From IMG/VR virus record IMGVR_UViG_3300043410_000709, positions 1 to 38,824 of that record: a stretch of 38,824 nucleotides of DNA; one strand, 5' to 3'. Shown piece after piece: positions 6,665 through 14,814 of this stretch. The stretch's first letter is position 1. Each line of letters starts with the position of its first letter. The translations under genes were made by a program, and so were the position numbers. This DNA is from a virus. The notes under the pieces are model-generated. The model was not told the origin of the DNA. It saw only the letters and a program-made list of their open reading frames with translations, and searched no databases.

Positions 6665-7171
6665 TTAAACAATTTTATCTAGGTGCAATATTTCGCTCTG
6701 TCTAGAAATTTCTTTAACAAAAAATACACACGGCGGATTTGGCCCATCGTGCAATGGTACCGTTAATAACTGTCCGTTTTTCATCTTTGGAAAATACCAA
6801 CGAACGTCTTGATAGATATTTACAATTTCAATAGGAAAGTATTCACATCTAAAACCATTAACAGGATTAAACGACAATGCATCAAAGCCACGTTCATTCA
6901 AACTAGTTAGTGGTAACACTTCCGGATCTAACCCGCAGTCCTTGTCTCCTACTACCATGCACCAATCCAATGGCATTTGTACTTCATATCCGCCGATATT
7001 TAATAGGATAGCAGGGCTATTAAACGACTCAAGAAAGATCAGTGGCATAAAATAGAAATCCGGTTCGTTGGGATTACTATTATCAAGTACACTAAATCGT
7101 GTGTCTTCATCTACTTCATCTGGTAGGTCATTTAGATCAAACGATCTGTTGTTTAGGGTTAAAATTTTCAT
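6665..7171 (-). CDS. conserved hypothetical protein downstream of UvsW (168 aa)
   Basis: A 168-aa acidic protein with conserved-looking stretches FSVLDNSNPNEPDFYFMPL, VQMPLDWCMVVGD, VLPLTSLNERGF and IYQDVRWYFPKMKNGQLL. The composition suggests a compact beta-rich fold. From memory a close relative follows uvsW in several aquatic T4-like phages, but no activity is established. The ATG overlaps the UvsW stop as ATGA, so the two are translated together and may act together in recombination-dependent replication; this is inference from coupling only. Confidence 0.8.
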   Translation of the reverse strand: MKILTLNNRSFDLNDLPDEVDEDTRFSVLDNSNPNEPDFYFMPLIFLESFNSPAILLNIGGYEVQMPLDWCMVVGDKDCGLDPEVLPLTSLNERGFDALSFNPVNGFRCEYFPIEIVNIYQDVRWYFPKMKNGQLLTVPLHDGPNPPCVFFVKEISRQSEILHLDKIV

Positions 7172-8622
7172 ATGTTCACTTTTGTTATTGTAAAGGGGTA
7201 CTTGGCCTCTTTATAGTACTTCTTTCTTTCAGTAAGATGTCGTTTAGAATATTTGCAAGCAGACGTAATATCCCAAATCTCTACATGGTCTTTGTCTTGT
7301 GCTTTTCTAATGCCGCGCCCAATGCTTTGTATAACCCGGACAAAGCTCTTTCCGGGCTCCACAAGAACCAGATTAAAAATACGAGGGATATTAATACCCA
7401 CAGCGGCCACACCATAAGTCGCCACAATAATCTTGTTATCAGCAGTTTTAATTTCATCATATTCTTCTTTCCGATCGTTAAGCTTCATTCCGCCACTAAC
7501 AAACACAGCGTCTGGAATACGTTCAATTAGTTTGTTGCCAGTGTCAATCCTGTTAATTAATACTAATGTATTTCCAGTAAGCGCAAGCTCTTTAATTTTA
7601 TTTGCCATCCAGGTTAGTCGACTATCGTCTGTTACAAGGAAAGCATACTCGTCGGAGAAGCTTCTAAATACCTGCACTTCGTTAGTTTGCAAGATGTTAA
7701 TTTGCAACTGTGCAAGCACACCTTTTTCTTGTAGATCGTTAGCAGATACCTGATTAATAACAGGACCAATGCTGGCTAAGATGCCTTGAAACTCCCAGGC
7801 TTCCTTAGGCACAGTACCCGTTAAACCCCACCTAATAGCGCAGTTTCTAAAGTTCTGGGTCAGTAGCTTAGTTAGAACATCTGCTTTAGCTTGGTGTACT
7901 TCGTCGACGATAATTGCCGCAACACCCTCTGTAAATTCTGCAAGAGATAGAGCATCGTCGTCGTAACTATTCTTGTCTAATACGTTAAGACTTTGCCAGG
8001 TACAGATTGTATGTGTCTTGCCTAGTTCTTTTCTATCACCAAAATAGACACCAACATCGAGGCCTAAGTTCCTATAATCTTCTTCGGTTTGAACCACAAG
8101 ACTTTTGTTAGGAACAATGACCATTGTTCTCCCGTATTTCTCGCAAAGATGACTTAGTGTGGCTGTAGTAATAGTTTTGCCCGCACCTGTTGCAACTTCT
8201 TGTAATGCCTGTGGATTGTCTGTGAACTTGTTGACTACATCATATTGATAGTCTCGTAGTACAATTGGTTTGCCTGCGTCCGGATGGCCTTTGGGCCAGG
8301 TCTTGCCTTTGTCGGCCCAATAGTTTTCTGTTATGTGTTCAAATTCAATTGAACTATGTTGACGCAAATCTTCAATGTCAATTTCATATCCGGCTTCAGT
8401 TATAATAGGAAGGATGACTTCTAGATGTGCTAGATATCCATTGCCACCAATACCAAAATATGTTTTTGTACCATCCCATCTGCCTAGTTTATAAGCAGGC
8501 ATGTGGCGGGCGTAAGGTAAGTCAAACTTTAATTTGTTGACAATCTTACGCCTAGTCTCAACACTTAGTCCGTCACATTTAATGTTTACTTCGTCTTTTA
8601 TTATTAATTTACAAACTGACAA
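7168..8622 (-). CDS. uvsW: UvsW recombination helicase (SF2)
   Basis: The 484-aa product matches T4 UvsW (about 500 aa). After a small N-terminal domain of about 110 residues containing GRWDGT and GYLAHLE come the helicase motifs: Q-motif LRDYQYD (about 122-128), Walker A ATGAGKT (144-150), DEVH (240-243), GLTGT (266-270), a motif around GGMKLNDRKEE and motif VI QSIGRGIRK (about 434). UvsW unwinds branched DNA and R-loops, promotes branch migration and helps switch T4 from origin-dependent to recombination-dependent replication. The start appears to be TTG at 8622, with AAGGA 7 bases upstream and a 14-bp overlap with the upstream gene; no in-frame ATG precedes the conserved N-terminal domain. 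Confidence 0.93.
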   Translation of the reverse strand: MSVCKLIIKDEVNIKCDGLSVETRRKIVNKLKFDLPYARHMPAYKLGRWDGTKTYFGIGGNGYLAHLEVILPIITEAGYEIDIEDLRQHSSIEFEHITENYWADKGKTWPKGHPDAGKPIVLRDYQYDVVNKFTDNPQALQEVATGAGKTITTATLSHLCEKYGRTMVIVPNKSLVVQTEEDYRNLGLDVGVYFGDRKELGKTHTICTWQSLNVLDKNSYDDDALSLAEFTEGVAAIIVDEVHQAKADVLTKLLTQNFRNCAIRWGLTGTVPKEAWEFQGILASIGPVINQVSANDLQEKGVLAQLQINILQTNEVQVFRSFSDEYAFLVTDDSRLTWMANKIKELALTGNTLVLINRIDTGNKLIERIPDAVFVSGGMKLNDRKEEYDEIKTADNKIIVATYGVAAVGINIPRIFNLVLVEPGKSFVRVIQSIGRGIRKAQDKDHVEIWDITSACKYSKRHLTERKKYYKEAKYPFTITKVNI

Positions 8623-9787
8623 TTTTCGTATTCCTTGGCGGCGTAGGCTTTATTTCTCCTACATAGCAAACACAAGGATGGCTGGATAACCAGGCTGTTG
8701 AAATCGGTTCATTATGCGGAGTGTAACTATTTGTTACTATAATATTAACATCTACGTTCTTTTTAAACAACCACTTAGGCGGCTTATGGAGGAAGATAAG
8801 GATCTTTCCTTCGTCAACTTTTCCACCCAAATCATTGTCTTTGATCCAGGCATTCAACTGAGAATTTTTGTCTGATTCGTCTCTAAAACAAACTCTAATC
8901 AAATGTCTCATAGAATGCTTTTCTGCTGTCTTGGCAAAGTTGTCAAGCCATTCGATAACATTTTTTGTGTTTCTATCTAGGAGTACTCCGGCAATACCGC
9001 CTATGTCTCTGTATAGCTCAAAGAAGTTATCAACAGACGGCATCCAGAAAGATTTCTCTTTAGAAACGGCAATTTGTTCAACTGTAGTTTCGGCAGCAAA
9101 AGGCAAGCGCAACGGAAAGCCCATTGTCTTGGCTAGGTACATATTGTGATTTATTGAAGAACTCTTTCGATCATTCCAGTAGTCAACAGAAGAGCCAACG
9201 GCATTTTTCAAGACAACATTATTGTCTTCAATTACGCTGTGACATAGTACTTTATCTTGTGATTGCCAGATTTCTTCCACTTGACTTACCGCATCTAAAA
9301 ATGAGTTATCGATTTCAAAGTTATGCTTTTGGCAGAACTCGTGTATTTGAATTAAGTTGTGTTGGTAGGCGCTCAGTACCCGCAGTTTTCTGTCATGGTC
9401 CCATCGACTAGCAGAGTCAACTTTGTTATTTTCTATGTCTGTTTCGAATTCTTTCTTCAAAGCGTATGGAAATTTCATACATACACTAATTCCAGAATCT
9501 GTACTTTCAACAAAGACAGAACGTGACATATCTAGAGTCCTAAACGGATTCTTCCATACAAGTGCTGACAAGTTGTCTGCGTGTTCGACACCGCTACGAA
9601 TGCCAAGGTGCTTGTATTTTTCCAAGATTTTCAAGAGAAAATTACCCTGACTAGCAGTTAGCGGTTTGTTCAAAATAACCAGTTCGTAGAAACTGTGACA
9701 AGCAGTCATATCCTTATCTTGCAATAGGGATATGCAATTGTCATAAAATTGAATGAACGTGTCTTCGATGTATAAAGATGATGCCAT
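8609..9787 (-). CDS. uncharacterised 392-aa protein, first gene of the UvsW early unit
   Basis: I do not recognise a named family. The 392-aa protein has an N-terminal helical part (FYDNCISLLQDKDMTACHSF, then ILNKPLTASQGNFLLKILE), a middle part with KFPYALKKEFE and a C-terminal alpha/beta region with regular strands (HLIRVCFRDE, KILIFLHKPPKW, NIIVTNSY, PCVCYVGEI) like a degenerate Rossmann or helicase-like domain, without a P-loop. It begins a transcription unit with a strong sigma70 promoter whose -10 box ends 6 bp before its ATG. It overlaps and precedes uvsW, so a partner of UvsW in replication or recombination is plausible but unproven. Confidence 0.85.
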   Translation of the reverse strand: MASSLYIEDTFIQFYDNCISLLQDKDMTACHSFYELVILNKPLTASQGNFLLKILEKYKHLGIRSGVEHADNLSALVWKNPFRTLDMSRSVFVESTDSGISVCMKFPYALKKEFETDIENNKVDSASRWDHDRKLRVLSAYQHNLIQIHEFCQKHNFEIDNSFLDAVSQVEEIWQSQDKVLCHSVIEDNNVVLKNAVGSSVDYWNDRKSSSINHNMYLAKTMGFPLRLPFAAETTVEQIAVSKEKSFWMPSVDNFFELYRDIGGIAGVLLDRNTKNVIEWLDNFAKTAEKHSMRHLIRVCFRDESDKNSQLNAWIKDNDLGGKVDEGKILIFLHKPPKWLFKKNVDVNIIVTNSYTPHNEPISTAWLSSHPCVCYVGEIKPTPPRNTKIVSL

Positions 9788-9793
9788 ACTATT

Positions 9794-9822
9794 ATTCTAA
9801 CAGATTTTACCGGCAGAGTCAA
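9794..9822 (-). promoter_or_regulatory. sigma70 promoter of the UvsW unit
   Basis: TTGACT (9817-9822), 17-bp spacer and TAGAAT (9794-9799) on the minus strand. The -10 box ends exactly 6 bp before the ATG at 9787 and no ribosome-binding site exists, so a leaderless transcript is predicted. The -35 region and following bases (TTGACTCTGC) are identical to those of the gp32 promoter. Confidence 0.85.
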
Positions 9823-10658
9823 GTACTTTTTAAGGCATTTACCAAAATTCTAATCGGCTCACCTGTTGCTATTTCTTCAACAGTCCATTCGGTGTGGCAC
9901 AATTTCAAAAACCATTCTTCTCTCGGTTTAAGAATTGGCTCTTCAATATTTTCAATTAAGTCGCTGACTGGATATGCCAAGCTACTACTGTCAGTTATTA
10001 CAGGTATACCAGAAATTGCTGCCTTAACAGCAGGTCCGCTATTAAAATTTACAACACAATGATAATTGGAATCAAAATTAAAATCATCGTAGGTGTTTGG
10101 TAATTGTCTTGGAGTGTCTACCTTCACTCCGGAAATATTTAAAATAAATGGCGAGCGTGGGTGTGGTCTTACAATTATGTTTCTTGACGAAAATTTCCGA
10201 ATTTCGCTGATTTTTTGTCGAACCCAATCAGCCATTGGAGGTTGGCCTTTCCATTGTAAACTTTGTTGGTGTTGGCCAGCTATTAAGATTTCTTCTCTGC
10301 GGTTTAGATTTTCAGGCAACAAATTTATTCCTAATTTATTAATTCTGCTTTTGTCTAAATTTTCAGAATTTGCGAAAATTCCCAGGCCATTTATGTGGTT
10401 TAGTGACAACCTCCATGTACGACCTCTTAGAAGATTTCCAACCTCGACAATCATAACAGGTGTGCCGTTGGCAATGGCTCTTTCGTAGACCTGTTGGTTA
10501 TTTTTCATTCGACCTTGCCACAACACTGACCAAATAATTTCCACATCCTGGCCAGAATCCACCACCGAAAAACCGAGATTTTTCAGGCCTTGTTCAACTG
10601 CGGCGAAAACAGGTACGCTGTTCAATGCACCGTACTCTTTATAAATTTTGAATTTCAT
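9819..10658 (-). CDS. GT-B-like glycosyltransferase/capsule-type protein, paralogue A
   Basis: The 279-aa protein has a Rossmann-like arrangement resembling polysaccharide-export or KDO-transferase-like proteins: NIIVRPHPRS (about residues 160-169), then CVVNFNSGPAVKAAISGIPVI (nucleotide-sugar-binding style loop, about 202-222). The C-terminal signature is IEEP-x4-REEW...EW..EEI..GEP. The same mid-loop and tail recur in three neighbours (13082-13882, 13879-14814, 14811-15611), so these are paralogues. The likely role is transferring a sugar to a surface or virion glycan in the cytoplasm; substrate unknown. It has no signal peptide. Its start faces the divergent plus-strand island with only 36 bp between them, which contain late-promoter-like octamers. 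Confidence 0.7.
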   Translation of the reverse strand: MKFKIYKEYGALNSVPVFAAVEQGLKNLGFSVVDSGQDVEIIWSVLWQGRMKNNQQVYERAIANGTPVMIVEVGNLLRGRTWRLSLNHINGLGIFANSENLDKSRINKLGINLLPENLNRREEILIAGQHQQSLQWKGQPPMADWVRQKISEIRKFSSRNIIVRPHPRSPFILNISGVKVDTPRQLPNTYDDFNFDSNYHCVVNFNSGPAVKAAISGIPVITDSSSLAYPVSDLIENIEEPILKPREEWFLKLCHTEWTVEEIATGEPIRILVNALKST

Positions 10659-10664
10659 TAAGGA

Positions 10665-10686
10665 AATAAATATATGAGTATTTAAT
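10665..10686. promoter_or_regulatory. divergent region with two late-promoter-like octamers
   Basis: AATAAATA on the plus strand (10665-10672) lies 22 bp before ATG 10695, and ATTAAATA on the minus strand (10679-10686) lies 20 bp before ATG 10658. Both match the NWTAAATA pattern. The region is very AT-rich, so chance matches are possible. Neither gene has an evident Shine-Dalgarno sequence. Confidence 0.35.
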
Positions 10687-10694
10687 GATATAAC

Positions 10695-11087
10695 ATGGGT
10701 AAATTTTCAAAAAGATTAAAAAAACTTAACAAGAATTACCGAAATATTTTAGTTATAGGTTCTGCTTTTGGAAATTTAGTTGAGTTGTTAGAAGAAGCGC
10801 CGACGGTGTTTATTCTTTACGCCAAAGACGAAACGCTGAGGTATAAAAATTTGATTTATCGTGAAAATTTAGAAAGTGTTAATCACTTGCCCGACGTAGA
10901 TTTTGTAATAATCGACCGAGAGTATGTGCATACACTTCCAAATATCTTATTTTTACTCAGATCTCGATTTCCGCAGATATTAATTGAAGGCGAACCGATG
11001 TCTTCAGTTGAGCAACATAAGTTTTTAAAATCTCATGGCTACAAAGTTGTAGACATACATAATACACACCACCTCTGGAAGAATTAA
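10695..11087 (+). CDS. Rossmann-like small protein of glycan cassette (130 aa)
   Basis: The 130-aa protein starts with a basic segment (KFSKRLKKLNKNYRN) followed by NILVIGSAFGNLVELL (about residues 17-32), DFVIIDREYVHTL (about 69-81) and a C-terminal ILIEGEPMSSVEQHKFLKSH. The strand-loop-helix pattern and the acidic strand ends resemble a truncated SAM-methyltransferase or other Rossmann fold, but the glycine motif is poor and I cannot name a family. It is the first gene of the plus-strand island; its stop overlaps the next start (TAATG), linking it to the glycosyltransferase that follows. Confidence 0.65.
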   Translation: MGKFSKRLKKLNKNYRNILVIGSAFGNLVELLEEAPTVFILYAKDETLRYKNLIYRENLESVNHLPDVDFVIIDREYVHTLPNILFLLRSRFPQILIEGEPMSSVEQHKFLKSHGYKVVDIHNTHHLWKN

Positions 11088-11893
11088 TGACAAAAATTGC
11101 GGTAGTAACAACGTTTCATCCTAATGGATTAAAGCAATACGGTCAAAGAATGATCAATACTTTTTGCGAAACATGGCCTAAAGAAGTAACCTTACATTTA
11201 TATCCAGAGGAATGCAATCCAGCAGTCCCAGACCATGACAGGATCACACTCAAGCGTCTAGAAGAGATTCCAGAATTACAAGCCTTCAAAGAAAAATGGA
11301 GGGATGTACCAAAAGCTAACGGCAATGTGACTGACGATCCTATCCGCAGCAGAAGAAAAGATGCCGGCAAAGGGTTTAAATGGGACGCTGTGAGATTTGC
11401 TCACAAAGTCTATGCTATTTTTCATTGCGCCAAGGAAACTGATGCAGATATCTTATTGTGGATGGATGCTGACACTGTTTGTCATAGCAAGATTGACCTT
11501 GAAACCATTTTACGGTTGTGTCCAACTGACAAAGATCTATGTTTCCTTGGAAGAAAAGGAAAATATTCAGAGTGTGGACTGTATGCGATGAATCTTAGAA
11601 GTCCTATGATGAAATTATTCTTAGAAAGATTTCAACATATGTACGATCAGGCCGAGGAAGGGATTTTTAAACTGGAAGAATGGCATGACAGCTTTGTATT
11701 TGACGCTGTCAGAACATCTATGCAGTTACAAGAGTTAGACTGGAGTGGACATATTGTTACCGGAGAAGGGCATCCGTTGATTAATAGTGAATGGGGGGCA
11801 TTTTTAGATCATTTGAAAGGTGATAGAAAGAGCACAGGCAAGAGTCACGCAAAAGATTTAAAAATAAAAAGAACGGAGGCCTATTGGAAATGA
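11087..11893 (+). CDS. GT-A glycosyltransferase with DxD motif
   Basis: The 268-aa protein starts MTKIAVVTTFHPNGLKQYG, then has a long N-terminal part and the strand ILLWMDADTVCH (about residues 124-135) with the metal-binding DxD motif of GT-A enzymes. CFLGRKGKYSECGLYAMNL (about 151-169) and DSFVFDAV (about 203-210) would form the acceptor site. It probably transfers a hexose from a nucleotide sugar; donor and acceptor are unknown. The start overlaps the previous stop (TAATG) and the end overlaps the GT25-like gene (ATGA), so three genes are co-translated on the plus strand. Cytoplasmic; no signal peptide. Confidence 0.75.
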   Translation: MTKIAVVTTFHPNGLKQYGQRMINTFCETWPKEVTLHLYPEECNPAVPDHDRITLKRLEEIPELQAFKEKWRDVPKANGNVTDDPIRSRRKDAGKGFKWDAVRFAHKVYAIFHCAKETDADILLWMDADTVCHSKIDLETILRLCPTDKDLCFLGRKGKYSECGLYAMNLRSPMMKLFLERFQHMYDQAEEGIFKLEEWHDSFVFDAVRTSMQLQELDWSGHIVTGEGHPLINSEWGAFLDHLKGDRKSTGKSHAKDLKIKRTEAYWK

Positions 11894-12582
11894 AAAATTA
11901 CATTATTTGCTTGTCTAAAATTCCAGCATCAATTGAAACTGCAACAAAATTAAAAGATAAGCTATTAGAACTCGGCGTAACAGCAGAATTGTTTGAAGGC
12001 ACGTATGGCAGCGATTCTATCAAAATGATGGAAGAGGAAAACAGAACGATTCACCCCTGGGGTATTAAAGGACCAGACCATCCTATAAGTCCAGAATGGG
12101 TAAATGAGAATGCTAAGGCATTTAGTCCCGGAGTTCGAGGTTGTTTTTATAGCCATTATAGATTATGGCAAAAATGTGTAGAACTCAACGAACCTATCAT
12201 TATATGGGAAGATGATATTGTGATAGCAAGACCATATATTCCTGTAGACTGGGAGGACGTTTTAGTCTTAGCATTAGGTCATCCTACCAAAAGCGGAAAG
12301 TACATGAAATATCTTGAAACACCAGCAGGAGAACCAAAGGCTGAAGATTACTGGCAAGCATCTATGCCAGGATGCTGTGGTTATGCTCTAAAACCACATG
12401 CTGCTAAAAAACTAGTAGATACCTACCAACATACATTTTTACCTGCCGATAACGCTATAAATCAATATCTTGTAAAAATTCAAGTTCATAACTACGTAAT
12501 GGGAATTGCATTAGTTAAGAAAGACGGAAAAAGAAGTTTAACAAGAACAACATTTTGGGATGATTACAATGCCCAGAAGTGA
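11890..12582 (+). CDS. glycosyltransferase family 25-like (LPS-type galactosyltransferase)
   Basis: The 230-aa product has the marks of GT25/LgtB enzymes: an N-terminal YIICLSKIPAS, the SPGVRGCFYSHYRLWQKC block (about residues 80-97, equivalent to the G-C-x-x-SH segment), PIIIWEDDIVIA (about 103-114, the E-D-D metal motif), and a C-terminal LPADNAINQYL (about 181-191). Such enzymes add galactose or glucose to lipooligosaccharide. I choose ATG 11890 (ATGA overlap with the previous gene, GGAGG 10 bases upstream) over a TTG at 11884. In this phage it would act on host surface sugars or a virion glycan. Confidence 0.8.
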   Translation: MKNYIICLSKIPASIETATKLKDKLLELGVTAELFEGTYGSDSIKMMEEENRTIHPWGIKGPDHPISPEWVNENAKAFSPGVRGCFYSHYRLWQKCVELNEPIIIWEDDIVIARPYIPVDWEDVLVLALGHPTKSGKYMKYLETPAGEPKAEDYWQASMPGCCGYALKPHAAKKLVDTYQHTFLPADNAINQYLVKIQVHNYVMGIALVKKDGKRSLTRTTFWDDYNAQK

Positions 12583-13096
12583 TAAAGAAGGAAAGAACGA
12601 AATAGCCGAATGGTGCAGAGAACTCGAAGGCATTAATAAGATTGTTGACATAGGTGCAGGCAGTGGAACTTATGCAAAAATGTTTAGAAAATTAAGACTA
12701 TTCCGTGATGCAACATTAATAGGGATAGAAGCTTGGGAACCTTACATAGAAGAATATGCACTTAAAGAAAGGTACCACGAAGTAATTCTTTCTGATGTTA
12801 GAAAGGTTGATTTTTCAACAATTGCTCCGTTTGACTTAGTGATTATGGGCGACGTATTAGAGCATATAACTAAAGAAGAAGCAATCGAAGTAGTTAATGC
12901 TGTTTCTAAATTTACAAGATACGCTATTATCAGCATTCCTATTATACATTATCCACAAGACGAATACGAAGGCAATCCGTACGAAGTTCACGTTAAAGAT
13001 GATTGGTCGCACGAAGAAGTACTAGCAACATTTTCAAACTTTGAAAAAATGTTTAAAGGCGAACGTATCGGTTGTTATTTGTTAAGATTTAAATGA
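12569..13096 (+). CDS. class I SAM-dependent methyltransferase of glycan cassette
   Basis: The 175-aa protein has a textbook motif I, IVDIGAGSGTYAKMF (about residues 28-42), an acidic ribose-binding strand end LIGIEAWEP (about 53-61), and post-motif VIMGDVLEHI (about 94-103), typical of methyltransferases acting on small molecules or sugars. Likely role: O- or N-methylation of a sugar in the glycan built by its neighbours. It overlaps the GT25-like gene at its start (ATG 12569 preferred to ATG 12560, whose GGG is directly adjacent) and converges with the minus-strand gene at 13082, overlapping by 15 bp with no terminator between. Confidence 0.85.
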   Translation: MPRSDKEGKNEIAEWCRELEGINKIVDIGAGSGTYAKMFRKLRLFRDATLIGIEAWEPYIEEYALKERYHEVILSDVRKVDFSTIAPFDLVIMGDVLEHITKEEAIEVVNAVSKFTRYAIISIPIIHYPQDEYEGNPYEVHVKDDWSHEEVLATFSNFEKMFKGERIGCYLLRFK

Positions 13097-13882
13097 ATAT
13101 GCGTGTGTAGAGACATACGATTTTAAATCCCCAATATACATATTCATCAACTCCCAAGCCCGGCCAGAAGTCCATTCGTCTGTTGTAAATTGATTCCAGG
13201 CAACGTGTTCGTGCCATTCGTCTCTGCCTGTGGGCTCTGCAGGATTCTGCCAATCGTTCATTTCAGTTTTTCCTGCTAACCATGTAATGCAGGGTTCTGT
13301 ACTAATAACTTTTTTACCGTACCAGAACGCTTCTACAGTTATAGCAGAACTTTGAGAAACCACTAAGTCAGCCCAATCAAAGTCTTTCCACAGCGAATCA
13401 TATCTGATGCCTGGCTTGCCTAATTTTCTTCTAATTCTTACATTTGCACCTGGGAATTGTTCGGCCATGTGTTCTGCCCACTTATAGCCTAACTCAGGAG
13501 TCCATACTACAGAAGTCATTTTACTAGGAGCAATTAACACATTCTTTACGTGTTTTACTTTCCAGGGATGTTTTGGCAAATTTAATACACCCCAACGACT
13601 ATATGGTATTGGTCGGTTAACAATGTTTGCCCAACTGTTAACACTATATCTCCAAAAGTTTCTTCGTTTTAGTGGATGGTTTCCAAGGCAACCTCTAGCA
13701 AAATACACAGCTAAGTAATTGTTGGTTAACCAATGCCTAACTGATTCGTGTAATAAATTACCTTCACAGAATATAGGAATATCCTTATTAGCAGCTTTCC
13801 AGTCGTCTAACAGAATTACGTTTTTTAAATTTTCTAAGACCCAAGGCGATGAGCCAAAGTCTGATTTTAAAACCTGAATCAT
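13082..13882 (-). CDS. GT-B-like glycosyltransferase, paralogue B
   Basis: The 266-aa product shares the paralogue pattern: an early GNHPLKRRNFWRYSVN region, NVLIAPSKMTSVVW, a basic PGANVRIRRKLGKP segment, DLVVSQSSAITVEAFWYGKKVIS (nucleotide-sugar-type loop) and the tail NPAEPTGRDEWHEHVAWNQF..DEW..GRAW. I choose the ATG at 13882 (ATGA overlap with the upstream paralogue) rather than the frame's upstream codon at 13912. Probable cytoplasmic sugar transferase; substrate unknown. It is the last gene of a chain of tightly overlapping minus-strand genes running from 17049 to 13082. Confidence 0.7.
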   Translation of the reverse strand: MIQVLKSDFGSSPWVLENLKNVILLDDWKAANKDIPIFCEGNLLHESVRHWLTNNYLAVYFARGCLGNHPLKRRNFWRYSVNSWANIVNRPIPYSRWGVLNLPKHPWKVKHVKNVLIAPSKMTSVVWTPELGYKWAEHMAEQFPGANVRIRRKLGKPGIRYDSLWKDFDWADLVVSQSSAITVEAFWYGKKVISTEPCITWLAGKTEMNDWQNPAEPTGRDEWHEHVAWNQFTTDEWTSGRAWELMNMYIGDLKSYVSTHAYSFKS

Positions 13883-14814
13883 AGAATAAACTTTTTCATA
13901 TGACTCCAGCACTCGCCAGATTTTAATTCATCAAATTTCCAGTGAGACATTGCAAGCCTTTCGATCCACTGTTGTCTATCAAATAGTGAAGGATTTTCAA
14001 TTTGTGAAAAATCTGTATTAGCAATCTCTTTGCATTGGCTGTTATTTGGATCGGAAACAAATACAGGATAGCCTTCAATTGCAGCGCCAACTACTGGGCT
14101 AGAATTATGATTTACAACAGCCCAGCAGTTTTTTAAATCATCAATTAAATTTTCGTTATGGCTTAATTCAACACCGTAATTGAAATTTATTTTACATAAC
14201 GGTTTTCCGGCTTTAAAAATTCGTTTAGTTTCTTTGTCACCGGGGTGTAATCTAATAACAATTGGCCTATTGCTGTGTTTCCTGATTTCAGCAATAGTTC
14301 TTAAAGCCCAATCCTGATTATCTAAATTGCCCATAGACCAACCGCCGTTACGTTGCATACATAACAATATATGATTTCCGTTAGTGCGATAATCTTTTAA
14401 TTGTAAATTAAGATCTTTACTAACTTTTTTCCATCGTTGTGGATCTACAGAAGTATCGCAATAGATTCCAGTACTTGGGAATACACCGTTGAAACTATAA
14501 CGAAGATAATGAAGTCGATTACTAGTATCAGCATATAAAAATAAATTACTGTCAACACCTACTACATATTTAGAATTTTGTAATTGATTCTGTATTACTC
14601 GTGTCCTAAGATCACCGTGCGGTGTTACTACTTGCCCTGGAGCTATCCAACCCTGAATTACAGCAACATCAGATTCTCTAATAGTGTAATCGTTGATGTC
14701 TGTAACTGGGTCTCCTATTGTTCTTGCTCCTTGCGCAAAGAATCGCAAGATATCTATTTTCTCCTGATTCTTTTTATTAGGCACAGATTTATGATAGACC
14801 GCAACAGTTGTCAT
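13879..14814 (-). CDS. GT-B-like glycosyltransferase, paralogue C
   Basis: The 311-aa protein starts MTTVAVYHKSVPNKKNQEK. It has a KSDVAVIQGW-like strand (VAVIQGWIAPGQ), HILLCMQRNGGWSM, RPIVIRLHPGDKET (basic RLHPGD loop), WAVVNHNSSPVVGAAIEGYP (the shared NxSx donor loop) and the family tail IENPSLFDRQQWIERLAMSHW. Together these resemble capsule polysaccharide or KDO transferase-like GT-B domains. The IVIRLHPGD motif parallels IIVRPHPRS of paralogue A, reinforcing paralogy. ATGA overlaps at both ends tie it to paralogues B and D. Substrate unknown; no membrane segments. Confidence 0.75.
   Translation of the reverse strand: MTTVAVYHKSVPNKKNQEKIDILRFFAQGARTIGDPVTDINDYTIRESDVAVIQGWIAPGQVVTPHGDLRTRVIQNQLQNSKYVVGVDSNLFLYADTSNRLHYLRYSFNGVFPSTGIYCDTSVDPQRWKKVSKDLNLQLKDYRTNGNHILLCMQRNGGWSMGNLDNQDWALRTIAEIRKHSNRPIVIRLHPGDKETKRIFKAGKPLCKINFNYGVELSHNENLIDDLKNCWAVVNHNSSPVVGAAIEGYPVFVSDPNNSQCKEIANTDFSQIENPSLFDRQQWIERLAMSHWKFDELKSGECWSHMKKFIL

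Noticed and set aside
7099-7530. 143-codon plus-strand frame antisense to uvsW.
   Set aside because: It is the mirror of a strongly conserved coding region, has no ribosome site and its product is low in recognisable pattern.
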